Source: Paracoccaceae bacterium
GTDB taxonomy: Bacteria; Pseudomonadota; Alphaproteobacteria; Rhodobacterales; Rhodobacteraceae
NCBI GenBank assembly: GCA_014654775.1
Contig: JACVZW010000035.1
Span: 1-56,551, forward strand
DNA length: 56,551 nucleotides
Direction of reading: 5' to 3'
Of this stretch, positions 8,209 through 17,588 are shown piece by piece. The position numbers were made by a program, and so were the translations under genes. Under the pieces are notes generated by a model, which saw only the letters and a list, made by a program, of their open reading frames with translations, was not told the DNA's origin and made no database searches. How positions within the stretch are numbered: the stretch's first letter is position 1; every line of letters begins with the position of its first letter.

Positions 8209-9005
8209 TGGGCCGCCCCCAGACCTTGCCTCTTCAACGCGCCGAGCCGTCAGGGTCGGGCGCGCGCAGCCTGCGCCGCGCCGTGGGGATGCTCTCGCTG
8301 ATCCGCAGCCGGGGCGAGGCCCTGACCGTGGCCGAGATGGCCGCCAACCTGTCGATCCCGAAATCCACTGCCTATGACCTTGTCCATGCGATGCTGGACG
8401 AAGGCCTGCTTACACCCGTGGATGGCGCGCGCTTCGCGCTTGGGCATCTGCTGCACGAACTCGGCATGGGTTACCGCGCACAGGTGGACATCCTGCGCGA
8501 AGGCACGAAGGTCGTGCAGGCCCTGCGCGACGAAACGGGCGAGACGGTCCAGCTTTCGGCCATGGACGGCCCCATGATGCATGTGCTGGTGAAGCAGGAA
8601 GGGTTCCGCGCCGTCCGCATCATCTCCAACACCGGGTCGCGCGTGCCGGTCAACTGGGCTGCTGCCGGGCGGCTTCTTGTCTCCGATCTTGATGATCCGG
8701 CGTTGCGACGGCTGCTTTCCGCGACCGTTGCGCCGTCGCCCACCGGGCGGGCGGAGACGGATGTCGACCGCCTTGTCGCCCAGATACGGGCTTTCCGCGC
8801 AGCCGGCCACGCGATCGAGATCGGCGAGACGAATGAACATGCGGGCTGCGTCGCAGCCCCCGTCTTCGATGCGCAAGGTCAGGTCGTTGCGGCGCTCAGC
8901 CTTGCCGCGCCCGAACAGAGACTGAACTCTCCCGACCGGGCGATGCTGATCGCTGCGGTCACCCGCGCCGCGGCAGAGCTTGGCGCGGCGCTGGCCCGGG
9001 GATAG
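8208..9005 (+). CDS. IclR-family transcriptional regulator
   Basis: A 265-residue IclR-type regulator with an N-terminal winged helix (about 20-85: SLRRAVGMLSLI, ALTVAEMAANLSIPKSTAYDLVHAML) and a C-terminal effector-binding domain (about 90-260: DETGETVQLS, TGSRVPVNWAAAGRLL, IGETNEHAGCVAAPVFD). Its ATG overlaps the SDR stop by one base. It is the obvious regulator of both divergent sugar operons through the 20-bp-spaced palindromes upstream. The effector would be a pathway sugar acid or keto acid, by analogy with other members. After its stop comes a 115-base gap to the convergent transglutaminase gene. Confidence 0.92.
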   Translation: MGRPQTLPLQRAEPSGSGARSLRRAVGMLSLIRSRGEALTVAEMAANLSIPKSTAYDLVHAMLDEGLLTPVDGARFALGHLLHELGMGYRAQVDILREGTKVVQALRDETGETVQLSAMDGPMMHVLVKQEGFRAVRIISNTGSRVPVNWAAAGRLLVSDLDDPALRRLLSATVAPSPTGRAETDVDRLVAQIRAFRAAGHAIEIGETNEHAGCVAAPVFDAQGQVVAALSLAAPEQRLNSPDRAMLIAAVTRAAAELGAALARG

Positions 9006-9120
9006 TGCAGACTGGATTGCGTGGTCGACGTGAATGCCGTCGGTGGCGCGGGGGCCGGGCGGATCATCCGAATGCCGCGTGTCATGCGGGGCAGCGGCGG
9101 TACGACCGGAATGGCTGCGC

Positions 9121-10011
9121 TCAGGTACTGCGCGCGATTTCGACCAGATCGACGCTGTGCCCGCCCGTCTGCCCGCCACCGAGCCGCAACATTCCGGCCA
9201 CCGGGGCCACGTCTCCGTAATCGCGGCCAAAGCCGATGCGGATATGGCCGTCGCCCGCAAGGCAGGCATTCGTCGGATCGTAGTCCAGCCAGCCGCCGTC
9301 CAGACCTGTCCAGGCCTGTACCCAGGCATGCATGGCATCCGCCCCGACGAGCCGGGATTGGCCGGGCGGGGGGGCCGTGCGCAGGTAGCCCGAGACATAG
9401 GCCGCCGGTATCCCCAGCGCGCGCAAGCCCGCGATCATGATTTGCGCGAAGTCCTGACAGACTCCGCGGCGCTGGGCGAAGGCGCGGTCCGGGCCGGTAT
9501 CGACATCCGTCGCCGCGCTGTCGAAGGCCATGTCCGCATGCAGCGCCTGACCCAAAGCCGCCACGGCGGCGCGCACCGTAGGGGCCCCGGCTGTGGCGTG
9601 ACGGGCGAAATCGGCGATGGCGGCATTTTGCGGGATGCGGGGCGAGGGGGGCAGGAAATGATGCGGCGAGGCCGCGTCGAGGCCGCCATGGGCAGCGATC
9701 TCGGCAGCAAGATCGGCTGGCGCAGGTGAGACGTCGAGGCCGGGTGCAGGAAAGCGGCGGTCCACTTCGGCCGTCAGGGTGAGGGCAAAATCGGTCAGAC
9801 CGGGCGCGAGGGCGATCTCGATCACCTTTGTGCCGAAGAAATCGGTGAAGTCGCGGCGATCCAGCGGCGATGGGGCAATGGCGAGGCGGGAGTTCCGCAC
9901 CTCCTGCTGCAGCGGCAGGGTGGCAGGAAGGATGCGCAAATGCTGCCGCCCGCCACCCGCTGGCGGCGAGAAACTGTAATGGATCTTCAGGGTCAGCGCG
10001 TAGGTCGTCAC
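9121..10011 (-). CDS. Transglutaminase-like family protein (peptidase-like), third gene of the amidoligase operon
   Basis: A 296-residue protein with a bacterial transglutaminase N-terminal region (1-90) and a transglutaminase-like cysteine-hydrolase core. The triad is visible: Cys185 in RRGVCQDFAQ, His228 in DAMHAWVQ, Asp245 in WLDYDPTN. Stand-alone bacterial members act as amide hydrolases or peptidases rather than cross-linkers. The start is a GTG at 10009-10011 overlapping the TGA of the upstream ATP-grasp/alpha-E gene (GTGA), so the two are translationally coupled. No signal peptide is seen, so it acts in the cytoplasm. Its likely job is to trim or cleave peptides made or attached by the ligases in the same operon. 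Confidence 0.9.
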   Translation of the reverse strand: MTTYALTLKIHYSFSPPAGGGRQHLRILPATLPLQQEVRNSRLAIAPSPLDRRDFTDFFGTKVIEIALAPGLTDFALTLTAEVDRRFPAPGLDVSPAPADLAAEIAAHGGLDAASPHHFLPPSPRIPQNAAIADFARHATAGAPTVRAAVAALGQALHADMAFDSAATDVDTGPDRAFAQRRGVCQDFAQIMIAGLRALGIPAAYVSGYLRTAPPPGQSRLVGADAMHAWVQAWTGLDGGWLDYDPTNACLAGDGHIRIGFGRDYGDVAPVAGMLRLGGGQTGGHSVDLVEIARST

Positions 10012-12416
10012 CGGAGATAGGTCTCCGTCAGCAGGTCAGAGAGCGCGGCCATCTCAGCCCGCAAGTCCAGCAATGCAGCGCTGTCCAAGGTTTCGGGCAG
10101 GCTGGTCGCGGCTTCGGTCTGCAGGCGCAGCATGGCGCGGGCAAGCGGCGACAGGACGCCCGCACGGCCTGCGCCGGGCAGCATTTCCACCTGTTCTGCC
10201 ATCCCGTCGATCTGGTTGCGCAGCGAGCGGGGGTTCATCGGATCGAGCGCGAGAAGGTCGATCACCGTCTCGCGTGAGGCGGCAACGGTGAAGCGGCGGC
10301 GATGGGTCAGGATGCTGTCGCCCAACTCGATGCAGAGGTCGAGCGCGCCGGGCGCTGCCTCTGGATCAGTAAGGTCGGCAAGGATGCCCGCAATCCCCAT
10401 GCCGCGCTCCAGCATTCGTCCCAGCGTGAGGAAGCGCCAGCCGAGAAAACGGTACATGTTTTCATGCACGAGGCCCGAGAAGCCAGCGAGCTTGCGCAGC
10501 AGGATAGAATGGGCGCGGGCGGCATCGTCGCCGGGCTGCAAATGCCCACCCATGCGGCGCATGGATTTCGACAGGTCCGAGAGCGCGTTCCAGCCATCGG
10601 GGGAGAAGCGGTCGCGCACCTGTGCCGCGCTGGCCACTGCGCTGTCGAGGACGGAGAGCAAGCCCTGCGGGATGCCTTGCGCCGGGTCCACGTCATAAGA
10701 GGCGAGCAGCCTGTCCATGGCCACAAGAAGCGGGCGCGCGGCTTGTCCGCTTTCGGCCAGTCGCATGTTGCGGGCACGTAGCAGACGAACGATCACCTCG
10801 GTCCGTTCTACATAGCGACCCAGCCAGAACAGGTTGTCGGCGGCGCGCGAGGGCAGGGCGCCCGGTTCAGGGCGTGCATAGGCCCCGGCGCGGGGTTCAA
10901 CCAGCGTGTCGAGCGCCACTTCGCGCGGGCTGACGATCCAAACATCCGCTGCGCTGCCGCCGCGCTGCATGGCGAGCGCGGTGGGGTCCTGCGATGCGCC
11001 GATGCGGGCGAATCCGCCGGGCATGGCCTGCCAGCCCTGCGCGGTGCGGGCAAGGAAGACGCGCAGCGACAGAGGCCGAGCTTCCAGCCGACCCTTCACA
11101 AGCGCGGGCGTGGTGGAAAGCGACACCACCTCCTGCGCGACATGGTCGGCCCCCTGTGCCGCAAGGATGTGGGCAAGGTCTTCGGGGGCAAGCTGCGCGG
11201 CCAGAACGGGGTCTTCCTGCCTGTCAAAGGGCAGTCCCGTGCCAAGCGCGGCGCTGAGAACCAAGCCCGAGGGATCGGCCAGAACCTGCGCCCGCTCGGC
11301 CGCGCCGCCGCACCACCAAGTTGCTATGTTGGGCATCAGCAGCTCCGCACCCAAGAGGCGCAGCGCAAGCTTCGGCATGAAGGCCATCAGCGCCCGCGTC
11401 TCTAGGACGCCGGAGCCGAGGGCGTTGACCATCGTCAGACCCTGATCGCGCAGCGCCGAGACCATACCCGGCGTGCCGATCCGGCTGGCGGGGTTGAGTT
11501 CGAGCGGGTCGGCATAGCCCGAATCCAGCCTGCGCCAGAGCACATCGACCGAGCGCAACCCCGAGACGGTGCGCACCATCAGCCGCCCGTCGCTGACCAC
11601 CAGATCCTCGCCCTGCACCAGCGTGAAGCCGAGATAGCGGGCGATCCAAGCCTGTTCGTAATAGGTCTCGTTCAACGGGCCGGGGGTGAGGATCGCCACC
11701 CGCCCGCTTGGATCGGGCCGCAGATCGAGAAGGGCGTCGCGGAACAGACGGAAGAAGCCTGCAAGGCGGTGGATGTTGAGGTTCTGATAGACATCGGCGA
11801 AGGCGCGGCTGGTGGCGACGCGGTTTTCAAGAGCGAAGCCCGCGCCGGACGGAGCCTGCGTCCGGTCGGCCAGCACCCACCATTTGCCGTCAGGTCCGCG
11901 CCCGATCTCGAAGGCAAGGAAGTGGAGGAAATGGCCGGACCGGGGCTGGATACCCACCATCGGGCGCAGCCATTCGGGATTGGCGGCAATCAGGGCGGCG
12001 GGCAGATGGCCTTCGGCGACAAGGCGGTTGGGGCCATAGAGATCGGCCATCAGCCGTTCAAGCAGATCGGCGCGCTGGGTCAGGGCGGCGCAGATGCCGT
12101 TCCATTCGCTTTCTGCGATAAGGACGGGCATGTGCGACAGCGGCCAAGCCCGTTCGGTGGATTGGCCCGCGCCATATTGGCGGTAGAAGACGCCGGAGTC
12201 CCTAAGATATTGATCGGCGCGCGACAGGGCGTGGATACGCGCCTCGTCCGTCATCTCTTGCAGATGGGCGAGGAGGGGTTCCCAGAGCGGGCGGATGCGG
12301 CCTTGCGCATCCATCATCTCGTCCTGCAAACCCTTTGGCGGCGCATAGGAGCCAAGCCCGAGCGCGCCGGCGGTCGGGGGGCTGCCTGCCTGTGGCTGTG
12401 CCGGGCTGCGGTCCAT
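10008..12416 (-). CDS. Circularly permuted ATP-grasp / alpha-E fusion protein
   Basis: An 802-residue two-domain protein. Residues of about 75-470 match the circularly permuted ATP-grasp type (ESEWNGICAALTQRA, DLYGPNRLVAEGHLP, ILTPGPLNETYYEQAWIARYLGF, ELNPASRIGTPGMVSA). Residues from about 520 to the end match the all-helical alpha-E domain (ADNLFWLGRYVERTEVIVRLLRAR). In many genomes these are separate neighbouring genes; here they are fused. Permuted ATP-grasps are predicted carboxylate-amine ligases, and alpha-E is a partner of unknown function. The ATG at 12416 is chosen as the first ATG after the upstream stop (12424); only a TTG extension precedes it. It is the middle gene of a tightly packed operon. 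Confidence 0.88.
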   Translation of the reverse strand: MDRSPAQPQAGSPPTAGALGLGSYAPPKGLQDEMMDAQGRIRPLWEPLLAHLQEMTDEARIHALSRADQYLRDSGVFYRQYGAGQSTERAWPLSHMPVLIAESEWNGICAALTQRADLLERLMADLYGPNRLVAEGHLPAALIAANPEWLRPMVGIQPRSGHFLHFLAFEIGRGPDGKWWVLADRTQAPSGAGFALENRVATSRAFADVYQNLNIHRLAGFFRLFRDALLDLRPDPSGRVAILTPGPLNETYYEQAWIARYLGFTLVQGEDLVVSDGRLMVRTVSGLRSVDVLWRRLDSGYADPLELNPASRIGTPGMVSALRDQGLTMVNALGSGVLETRALMAFMPKLALRLLGAELLMPNIATWWCGGAAERAQVLADPSGLVLSAALGTGLPFDRQEDPVLAAQLAPEDLAHILAAQGADHVAQEVVSLSTTPALVKGRLEARPLSLRVFLARTAQGWQAMPGGFARIGASQDPTALAMQRGGSAADVWIVSPREVALDTLVEPRAGAYARPEPGALPSRAADNLFWLGRYVERTEVIVRLLRARNMRLAESGQAARPLLVAMDRLLASYDVDPAQGIPQGLLSVLDSAVASAAQVRDRFSPDGWNALSDLSKSMRRMGGHLQPGDDAARAHSILLRKLAGFSGLVHENMYRFLGWRFLTLGRMLERGMGIAGILADLTDPEAAPGALDLCIELGDSILTHRRRFTVAASRETVIDLLALDPMNPRSLRNQIDGMAEQVEMLPGAGRAGVLSPLARAMLRLQTEAATSLPETLDSAALLDLRAEMAALSDLLTETYLR

Positions 12417-12423
12417 CCCCCGA

Positions 12424-15400
12424 CTAGAGGCCGACGGGGCGGCGCAGGTCAAGCGTCATCGGGAATTCAGCCGACATGGCCTCGGGTAGCGGGGCAAGGC
12501 CCTGCGCGGGGCCATAGCCGAATGGCTGGAACCGTGCCAGACGCCGCGCTTCGGCTTCGTTTCCGTTGACGGGGAAGGTGTCGTAGTTGCGCCCGCCCGG
12601 ATGGGCGACGTGATAGACGCAGCCCCCCAGCGCCCGGTTCGACCAAGTGTCAAAGATCGAAAAGGTCAGTGGGGCCTGCACTGGGATCGCCGGATGTATG
12701 GCAGAGGCTGGTTGCCACGCCTTGTAGCGCACCCCAGCCACGGCGGCCCCGCCCCCGATCGGCACTAGCGGGGCTGTCCGGCCGTTGCAAAGGATGTGGT
12801 AGCGGGCCGGATCGGCGGCGGTCAGCTTTACCTGCAGCCGTTCCGTGGAACTGTCTGTGTAACGCACGGTGCCGCCGATGGCCCCCGTCTCGCCCAGCAC
12901 ATGCCAAGGTTCCAGCGCCTGCCGCAGTTCCAGATGGGCGCCTTCTACCTCCACCTCGCCGCAGAACGGGAAACGGAATTCGGCCTGCGCTGTGAACCAT
13001 TCCTCGCGCAGGTCAAAGCCATGAAGGCGCAGATCGGTCAGCACGTCGCGGAAATCCTGCCAGACCATGTCGGGCAGCATGAAGCGATCATGCAGCGCGG
13101 TGCCCCAGCGGGTAAGGGGGCCCTGCGCCGGGTTGATCCAGAACCGCGCGATCAGGGCCCGGATCAAGAGTTGCTGGGCAAGGCTCATCCGCGCGTCGGG
13201 GGGCATCTCGAAGCCGCGGAATTCGACCAGACCCAGCCGCCCGGTGGGGCCGTCGGGGGAATAGAGCTTGTCGATGCAGATTTCCGCCCGATGGGTGTTG
13301 CCGGTCACGTCGGTCAGCATGTTGCGCAAGAGCCTATCCAACAGCCAAGGCTGCGGCGGCATGTCCGGCCCCGGCGGGGGGATTTGGGCCAGCGCGATCT
13401 CCAGCTCATAAAGCGCGTCGTGTCGGGCCTCGTCGATGCGGGGGGCCTGGCTCGTGGGGCCGATGAAAAGACCGGAAAAGAGGTAGGACAGCGACGGATG
13501 CCGGTTCCAGTGCAGGATGAGGCTGGCCAGAAGGTCAGGACGCCGCAGGAAGGGGCTGTCCAGCGTGGTGCGCCCGCCCACGACAACATGGTTGCCCCCG
13601 CCCGTGCCGCAATGCTTGCCGTCGATCATGAATTTGTCGGCGCCAAGGCGGGTCAGGCGCGCCTCTTCGTAGACGCCTGTGGTGATCGAAACGCAGTCGT
13701 CCCAGCTTGCGGCCGGGTGGACGTTCACCTCGATCACACCAGGATCAGGGGCGACGCGGATCACGTTCAGGCGCGGGTCATGCGGGGGGGCGTAACCTTC
13801 GATGTGCAGTTTCAGGCCCAGCCGCAGCGCCGCCGCCTCGGCCACATGGATCAGGTCGAGGTAGTCTTCCAGCGCCGACATAGGTGGCATGAAAACGCAA
13901 AGCCGCCCGTCGCGCGCCTCGACCGAAAGGGCAGTGCGGACATGGCCGTCGATTTCCGTCGTGATCTGTTCCACCCGCGATTGGGCTGCGCCATCGGCCA
14001 CGAAACTGGCCCGCGCCTGCGCCTTGGGGACGGGGTCAAGCGGAGGGGGTTCTGGCAGCGGCGCCCGGTCGAGGGTCGGGTCCATCGGGTTGACATAGGG
14101 GTATTGTGCAGGCGTCAGATAGGGCAGGCTGGCCAAGGGCAGGCGATAGCCCACCGGGCTGTCACCGGGCACGAGGAGCAGCTTGCCGCGCCGAAGACGC
14201 CAGCGTTCGGAATTCCACTTCCGTCGCCCGCCCTTCCCCTGCCATGGCTGCACGGGCAGCACATAACCCACCGGCTTCGTCAGCCCGCGCGCGAAGACCT
14301 GCGCGATGCGGTGGCGGGCCTCGGGGTCTTCGAGTTCCGAGTTTTCGGGGGTGACATTGGCAGGAAGGTTGGCTTCCTTCACCAGCCATTCGGCGGGGTC
14401 CTCGAAGGCGGGCAGGACGTGGTCGGCGGGAATCTCAAGCTCTGCTGCGATTTCCTGCATCAGGGCCTCGGCCTGCGCGGCCGTCGCGCCCTGATCGACG
14501 CCCTCTTCCGCGATCAGGTCAGGGTTTTGCCAGATCGGCTGGCTGTCGGTCCGCCAGTAGAGCGAGAAGGTCCAGCGTGGCAGCGTCTCGCCCGGATACC
14601 ATTTACCCTGCCCGTAATGCAGGAACCCCCCCGGCGCGAAGCGGCGTCGCAGCCGCCGGATCAGGCGGTCTGCCAGCGTGCGCTTGGTCGGCCCCACGGC
14701 GGCGGTGTTCCATTCGGCGCTTTCGAAATCGTCGATGGAGACGAAGGTTGGCTCCCCCCCCATCGTCAGGCGCACGTCGTTTTCGGCCAGCACGCGATCC
14801 ACCTTGCGTCCAAGGGCATCGAGCGCCTGCCAGCTTTCCTCGGAAAAGGGTTTGGTGATGCGGGGGTGTTCCGACACACGGGCGACCTGCATGTCGAAGC
14901 GGAACTCGACCTCCGGCACGCCAGCGGCGGAAAAGCCCCCGGCGATGGGGGCGGCGTGGCGGTAATGGGGCGTGGCGGCCAGCGGGATGTGGCTTTCCCC
15001 GGTCAGAAGGCCGGATGTCGGATCAAGCCCGATCCAGCCCGCGCCGGGGATGTAGACCTCGCACCAGGCATGCAGGTCGGTGAAATCCACCTCCGTTCCG
15101 GTCGGTCCATCGAGCGCCTTGAGATCAGGCTTCAACTGGATCAGGTAACCCGACACGAAGCGTGCGGCAAAGCCGAAATGGCGCAGCGCCTGCACCAGAA
15201 GCCACGAGGAATCGCGGCAGGACCCTATCGCCTTGCCCAACGTTTCCTCCGGCGTCTGCACGCCGGGTTCCATGCGGATCGTATAGCCCACTTCGCGCGC
15301 GATACGGGCGTTTAGGGCGACGACGAAATCCACCGTTCGGATGCGGTCGCGCGGGGTGTTGTCTAGGAAGGCCTGCAAAAGCGGCCCCACCGGATCTGCG

Positions 15401-15756
15401 CGGCGATAGATCACAAGGTCATCCACCAGATCGGCGGGATAGTCGAAGGGCCATGTCTCGGCGCTGTCTTCGACGAAGAAGTCGAAGGGGTTGTAGACCG
15501 TCATGTCGGCGACAAGATCGATCTCGATCTTCAGTTCCGTCACCGGTTCGGGAAAGACGAAGCGCGCCAGCCAGTTGCCGTAGGGATCCTGCTGGAGGTT
15601 CACGAAGTGGTTCGACGGATGGACCTTCAGCGAATGGGACAGAACCCGCGTCCGGCTGTGCGGGGCGGGGCGCAGACGGATGATCTGGGGGCCCAGCGTG
15701 ACCGGGCGGTCATAGATGTAATGGGTGAGGTGGTGGATGCTGGCCTTGATCGACAT
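12424..15756 (-). CDS. Transglutaminase fused to DUF2126 putative amidoligase
   Basis: A 1110-residue protein. The N-terminus (1-300) has the bacterial transglutaminase N-domain ([18 protein letters not shown]) and a core with Cys180 ([10 protein letters not shown]), His229 (DLHAWCEV) and Asp245 (GLDPTSG). The large C-terminal part (about 310-1110) is DUF2126, described in Pfam as a putative amidoligase of the glutamine-synthetase-like fold. Marks there are [28 protein letters not shown] and [16 protein letters not shown]. The start is set by AGGAG five bases upstream of ATG at 15756. It heads the operon with the ATP-grasp/alpha-E and second transglutaminase genes, combining ATP-dependent amide formation with a papain-like hydrolase in one chain. 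The substrate is unknown. Confidence 0.9.
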   Translation of the reverse strand: MSIKASIHHLTHYIYDRPVTLGPQIIRLRPAPHSRTRVLSHSLKVHPSNHFVNLQQDPYGNWLARFVFPEPVTELKIEIDLVADMTVYNPFDFFVEDSAETWPFDYPADLVDDLVIYRRADPVGPLLQAFLDNTPRDRIRTVDFVVALNARIAREVGYTIRMEPGVQTPEETLGKAIGSCRDSSWLLVQALRHFGFAARFVSGYLIQLKPDLKALDGPTGTEVDFTDLHAWCEVYIPGAGWIGLDPTSGLLTGESHIPLAATPHYRHAAPIAGGFSAAGVPEVEFRFDMQVARVSEHPRITKPFSEESWQALDALGRKVDRVLAENDVRLTMGGEPTFVSIDDFESAEWNTAAVGPTKRTLADRLIRRLRRRFAPGGFLHYGQGKWYPGETLPRWTFSLYWRTDSQPIWQNPDLIAEEGVDQGATAAQAEALMQEIAAELEIPADHVLPAFEDPAEWLVKEANLPANVTPENSELEDPEARHRIAQVFARGLTKPVGYVLPVQPWQGKGGRRKWNSERWRLRRGKLLLVPGDSPVGYRLPLASLPYLTPAQYPYVNPMDPTLDRAPLPEPPPLDPVPKAQARASFVADGAAQSRVEQITTEIDGHVRTALSVEARDGRLCVFMPPMSALEDYLDLIHVAEAAALRLGLKLHIEGYAPPHDPRLNVIRVAPDPGVIEVNVHPAASWDDCVSITTGVYEEARLTRLGADKFMIDGKHCGTGGGNHVVVGGRTTLDSPFLRRPDLLASLILHWNRHPSLSYLFSGLFIGPTSQAPRIDEARHDALYELEIALAQIPPPGPDMPPQPWLLDRLLRNMLTDVTGNTHRAEICIDKLYSPDGPTGRLGLVEFRGFEMPPDARMSLAQQLLIRALIARFWINPAQGPLTRWGTALHDRFMLPDMVWQDFRDVLTDLRLHGFDLREEWFTAQAEFRFPFCGEVEVEGAHLELRQALEPWHVLGETGAIGGTVRYTDSSTERLQVKLTAADPARYHILCNGRTAPLVPIGGGAAVAGVRYKAWQPASAIHPAIPVQAPLTFSIFDTWSNRALGGCVYHVAHPGGRNYDTFPVNGNEAEARRLARFQPFGYGPAQGLAPLPEAMSAEFPMTLDLRRPVGL

Positions 15757-15891
15757 TGAGGCTCCTTCGTTGGGACCAGCACTAGCAGGCCAAGGCAGGG
15801 CTGCAAACGAAAGCGGCGGGGATGAAGGGGCAAGCTTCGTAGCCCACGCCCCTTTTCCCGCCATTCTGCCTGTTTTTCGATCAGGTCGCTG

Positions 15892-16629
15892 TCAACGCCC
15901 CAGCGCCTGCAACACCAGTTCGGCCGCCGCCGCGCCGGAATACTGCTGCTGACCGGTGATCAGGTTGCCGTCGCGCAGGGCGAAGGGCTTGAACATGCCG
16001 GAGGTCACGAAGTTGGTCCCGTCGATCTTTTCTGACTCTTCCTCGATCCAGAAGGGCTGGATGCGCTTGCCCACAAAGGCATCTGCGAAGGCCTCTTCGG
16101 AATTGGCGAAACCGGTCCACGTCTTGCCCTTCACCAGCAGGTCACCGTTGGAAAGCCGCGTCTTCAGCAGCACGCAGGTGCCGTGGCACACGATGGCGAC
16201 GATCTTGCCTGCCTCATAGGCGCGGGCGACGAAGGCGTGAAGGTCGGTGTCGTCGATCATCGTCACCATCGGCGACTGCCCGCCCGCGACGAAAACCGCG
16301 TCATAGCCCGCGACATCCACCTCGGTGACGGATTTGGTTCCTTTCAGCAGCGCTGCATGGCTTTGAGACTTTTTGAACCCGAGCGAGAGAAAATCATGGG
16401 CGGAATAGCCGCTGGCATCCTCGGGGTCGGAATAGCCGTCCGCGATCAGGTCGCCGCCTTTGGGGCTGATGATGTCGATGGCATACCCAGCCTCGGCGAA
16501 GGTCCAGTAGGGATGGGTCAGTTCCGCCCACCAAAAGCCGATCGGCCAGCCGGTGGTGGGCGAGGTGCCGGGATTGGCCGCGATGATCAGCACTTTCTTC
16601 TTGCCGTGGATGTCGAGGGATGCGGACAT
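15892..16629 (-). CDS. DJ-1/PfpI family protein (type 1 glutamine amidotransferase-like, Hsp31-like)
   Basis: A 245-residue class-I glutamine-amidotransferase-like protein of the large DJ-1/PfpI type. Nucleophile Cys148 lies in the elbow IVCHGTC next to His149, and Glu36 in WWAELTHPYW fits the acidic residue of Hsp31-type glyoxalase III/deglycase enzymes. The N-terminal strand KKVLIIAANPGTSPTTGWPIGFW is typical. Such proteins detoxify reactive carbonyls (methylglyoxal) or act as chaperones. It is the last gene of a four-gene operon with an ABM protein, a GFA zinc protein and a Rossmann reductase, which supports an aldehyde or electrophile detoxification theme; that link is inference. Confidence 0.88.
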   Translation of the reverse strand: MSASLDIHGKKKVLIIAANPGTSPTTGWPIGFWWAELTHPYWTFAEAGYAIDIISPKGGDLIADGYSDPEDASGYSAHDFLSLGFKKSQSHAALLKGTKSVTEVDVAGYDAVFVAGGQSPMVTMIDDTDLHAFVARAYEAGKIVAIVCHGTCVLLKTRLSNGDLLVKGKTWTGFANSEEAFADAFVGKRIQPFWIEEESEKIDGTNFVTSGMFKPFALRDGNLITGQQQYSGAAAAELVLQALGR

Positions 16630-16641
16630 TGTGTCAACCTT

Positions 16642-17196
16642 TCAATGGATTGTGGATTTGGGGTAGATGAAGCGAGCGATCCGGGGCGTGAGGCGGGGCA
16701 TGATGACATAGGTCATCAGACCGACTTGAACTGTGACGGTGGCCAGCGCGCGCAGGGGCAAAGGCCAGCCCGTCAGCAGGGGCCCGAGAGTCAGGTTCAG
16801 GATCAGGACCAGCGTGAAGACCACCGCTACCAGAACAAGCGCCATGCGATGCGGGCTGGGCTGCGGCACCTTTGTCCCCTTGGGCGGATCAAACCAGAAC
16901 TCAAGTCCGGTCATGCGGTCCCAGATGGCATCGGCGGCGAAAAGATCGGCCCCCTCTTCCAGCATCCGGGCGCGGAAAGCCGACGTTTCGAAGGCCTCCA
17001 GATGGGCGAGGCTGTCGAAACGAAAGAGGCTGCGATAGGCCTCTCCCGGCGCTGCGGGTCGGTGGAATTCCGCCCCGAGATAGCCGGGGAAATCGCGCGC
17101 AGCACCCTCGGTCAGACGGGAAAGCCAGGATTCGTAATCCGCTTCGCGCCCCGGCTTGACGCGTCGGCGGACAAGGATCGTGACGGCCTCTGTCAT
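16642..17196 (-). CDS. ABM-domain protein with C-terminal membrane anchor
   Basis: A 184-residue protein. Residues 1-100 form an antibiotic-biosynthesis-monooxygenase-like ferredoxin fold (TILVRRRVKPGREADYESWLSRL, FPGYLGAEFHRP, YRSLFRFDSLAHLEAF). Residues of about 118-175 hold two hydrophobic helices (MALVLVAVVFTLVLILNL, and the stretch ending VGLMTYVIM), so the domain is tethered to the inner membrane. Its ATG at 17196 overlaps the stop of the GFA gene by 4 bases. ABM domains are cofactor-free oxygenases or small-molecule binders; this membrane-tailed type has no defined reaction that I can state. Confidence 0.82.
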   Translation of the reverse strand: MTEAVTILVRRRVKPGREADYESWLSRLTEGAARDFPGYLGAEFHRPAAPGEAYRSLFRFDSLAHLEAFETSAFRARMLEEGADLFAADAIWDRMTGLEFWFDPPKGTKVPQPSPHRMALVLVAVVFTLVLILNLTLGPLLTGWPLPLRALATVTVQVGLMTYVIMPRLTPRIARFIYPKSTIH

Positions 17197-17570
17197 GCGG
17201 GAACCTGCGGCAGGTCGTACCAATCGGGCTTGGACTGCTCCCACAGGTTTTTCAGGATGCGCTTGCCGGTGGGGCCATCCACCAGCCCGGCAGAGATCAA
17301 CCAGCGCCCGGCGGTGGTCACCTCTTTCAGCACGCGCGCGCCGCAAGTGCCGCAGAAGGCGCGGCGCGAGGCATCCGAGGATTGGTACCAGACCAACGCC
17401 TCGGCCCCGGATAGGGTGATGTCGGCGATGGGTGCGGCGAAGAAGGCGTTGAAATTGCCGTGCATCTTCTGGCAGTCGCCGCAATGGCATGCCAAAACTC
17501 CGGCCGAAGCGGCGGGAAAGTCCATCTGAACCTTGCCGCAATGGCAGGAGGCGTGAAGCGTTTCGGTCAT
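17193..17570 (-). CDS. GFA/CENP-V family zinc protein (glutathione-dependent formaldehyde-activating type)
   Basis: A 125-residue beta-tent zinc protein of the Gfa family. The cysteine pattern is complete: SCHCGKV (Cys9, Cys11), ACHCGDCQK (Cys28, Cys30, Cys33) and FCGTCGARV with two more. The founding member was reported to speed conjugation of formaldehyde with glutathione; most members are unassigned. It lies second in the operon, 18 bases after the Rossmann reductase and overlapping the ABM gene by 4 bases. With a DJ-1 protein in the same operon, a role in handling aldehydes or glutathione adducts is reasonable but inferred. Confidence 0.88.
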   Translation of the reverse strand: MTETLHASCHCGKVQMDFPAASAGVLACHCGDCQKMHGNFNAFFAAPIADITLSGAEALVWYQSSDASRRAFCGTCGARVLKEVTTAGRWLISAGLVDGPTGKRILKNLWEQSKPDWYDLPQVPA

Positions 17571-17588
17571 GGCATTGTCCTTTCGGGG

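Noticed and set aside
12796-15315. 839-residue open frame on the plus strand
   Set aside because: Antisense shadow of the transglutaminase/DUF2126 gene; no recognisable fold, no ribosome site.
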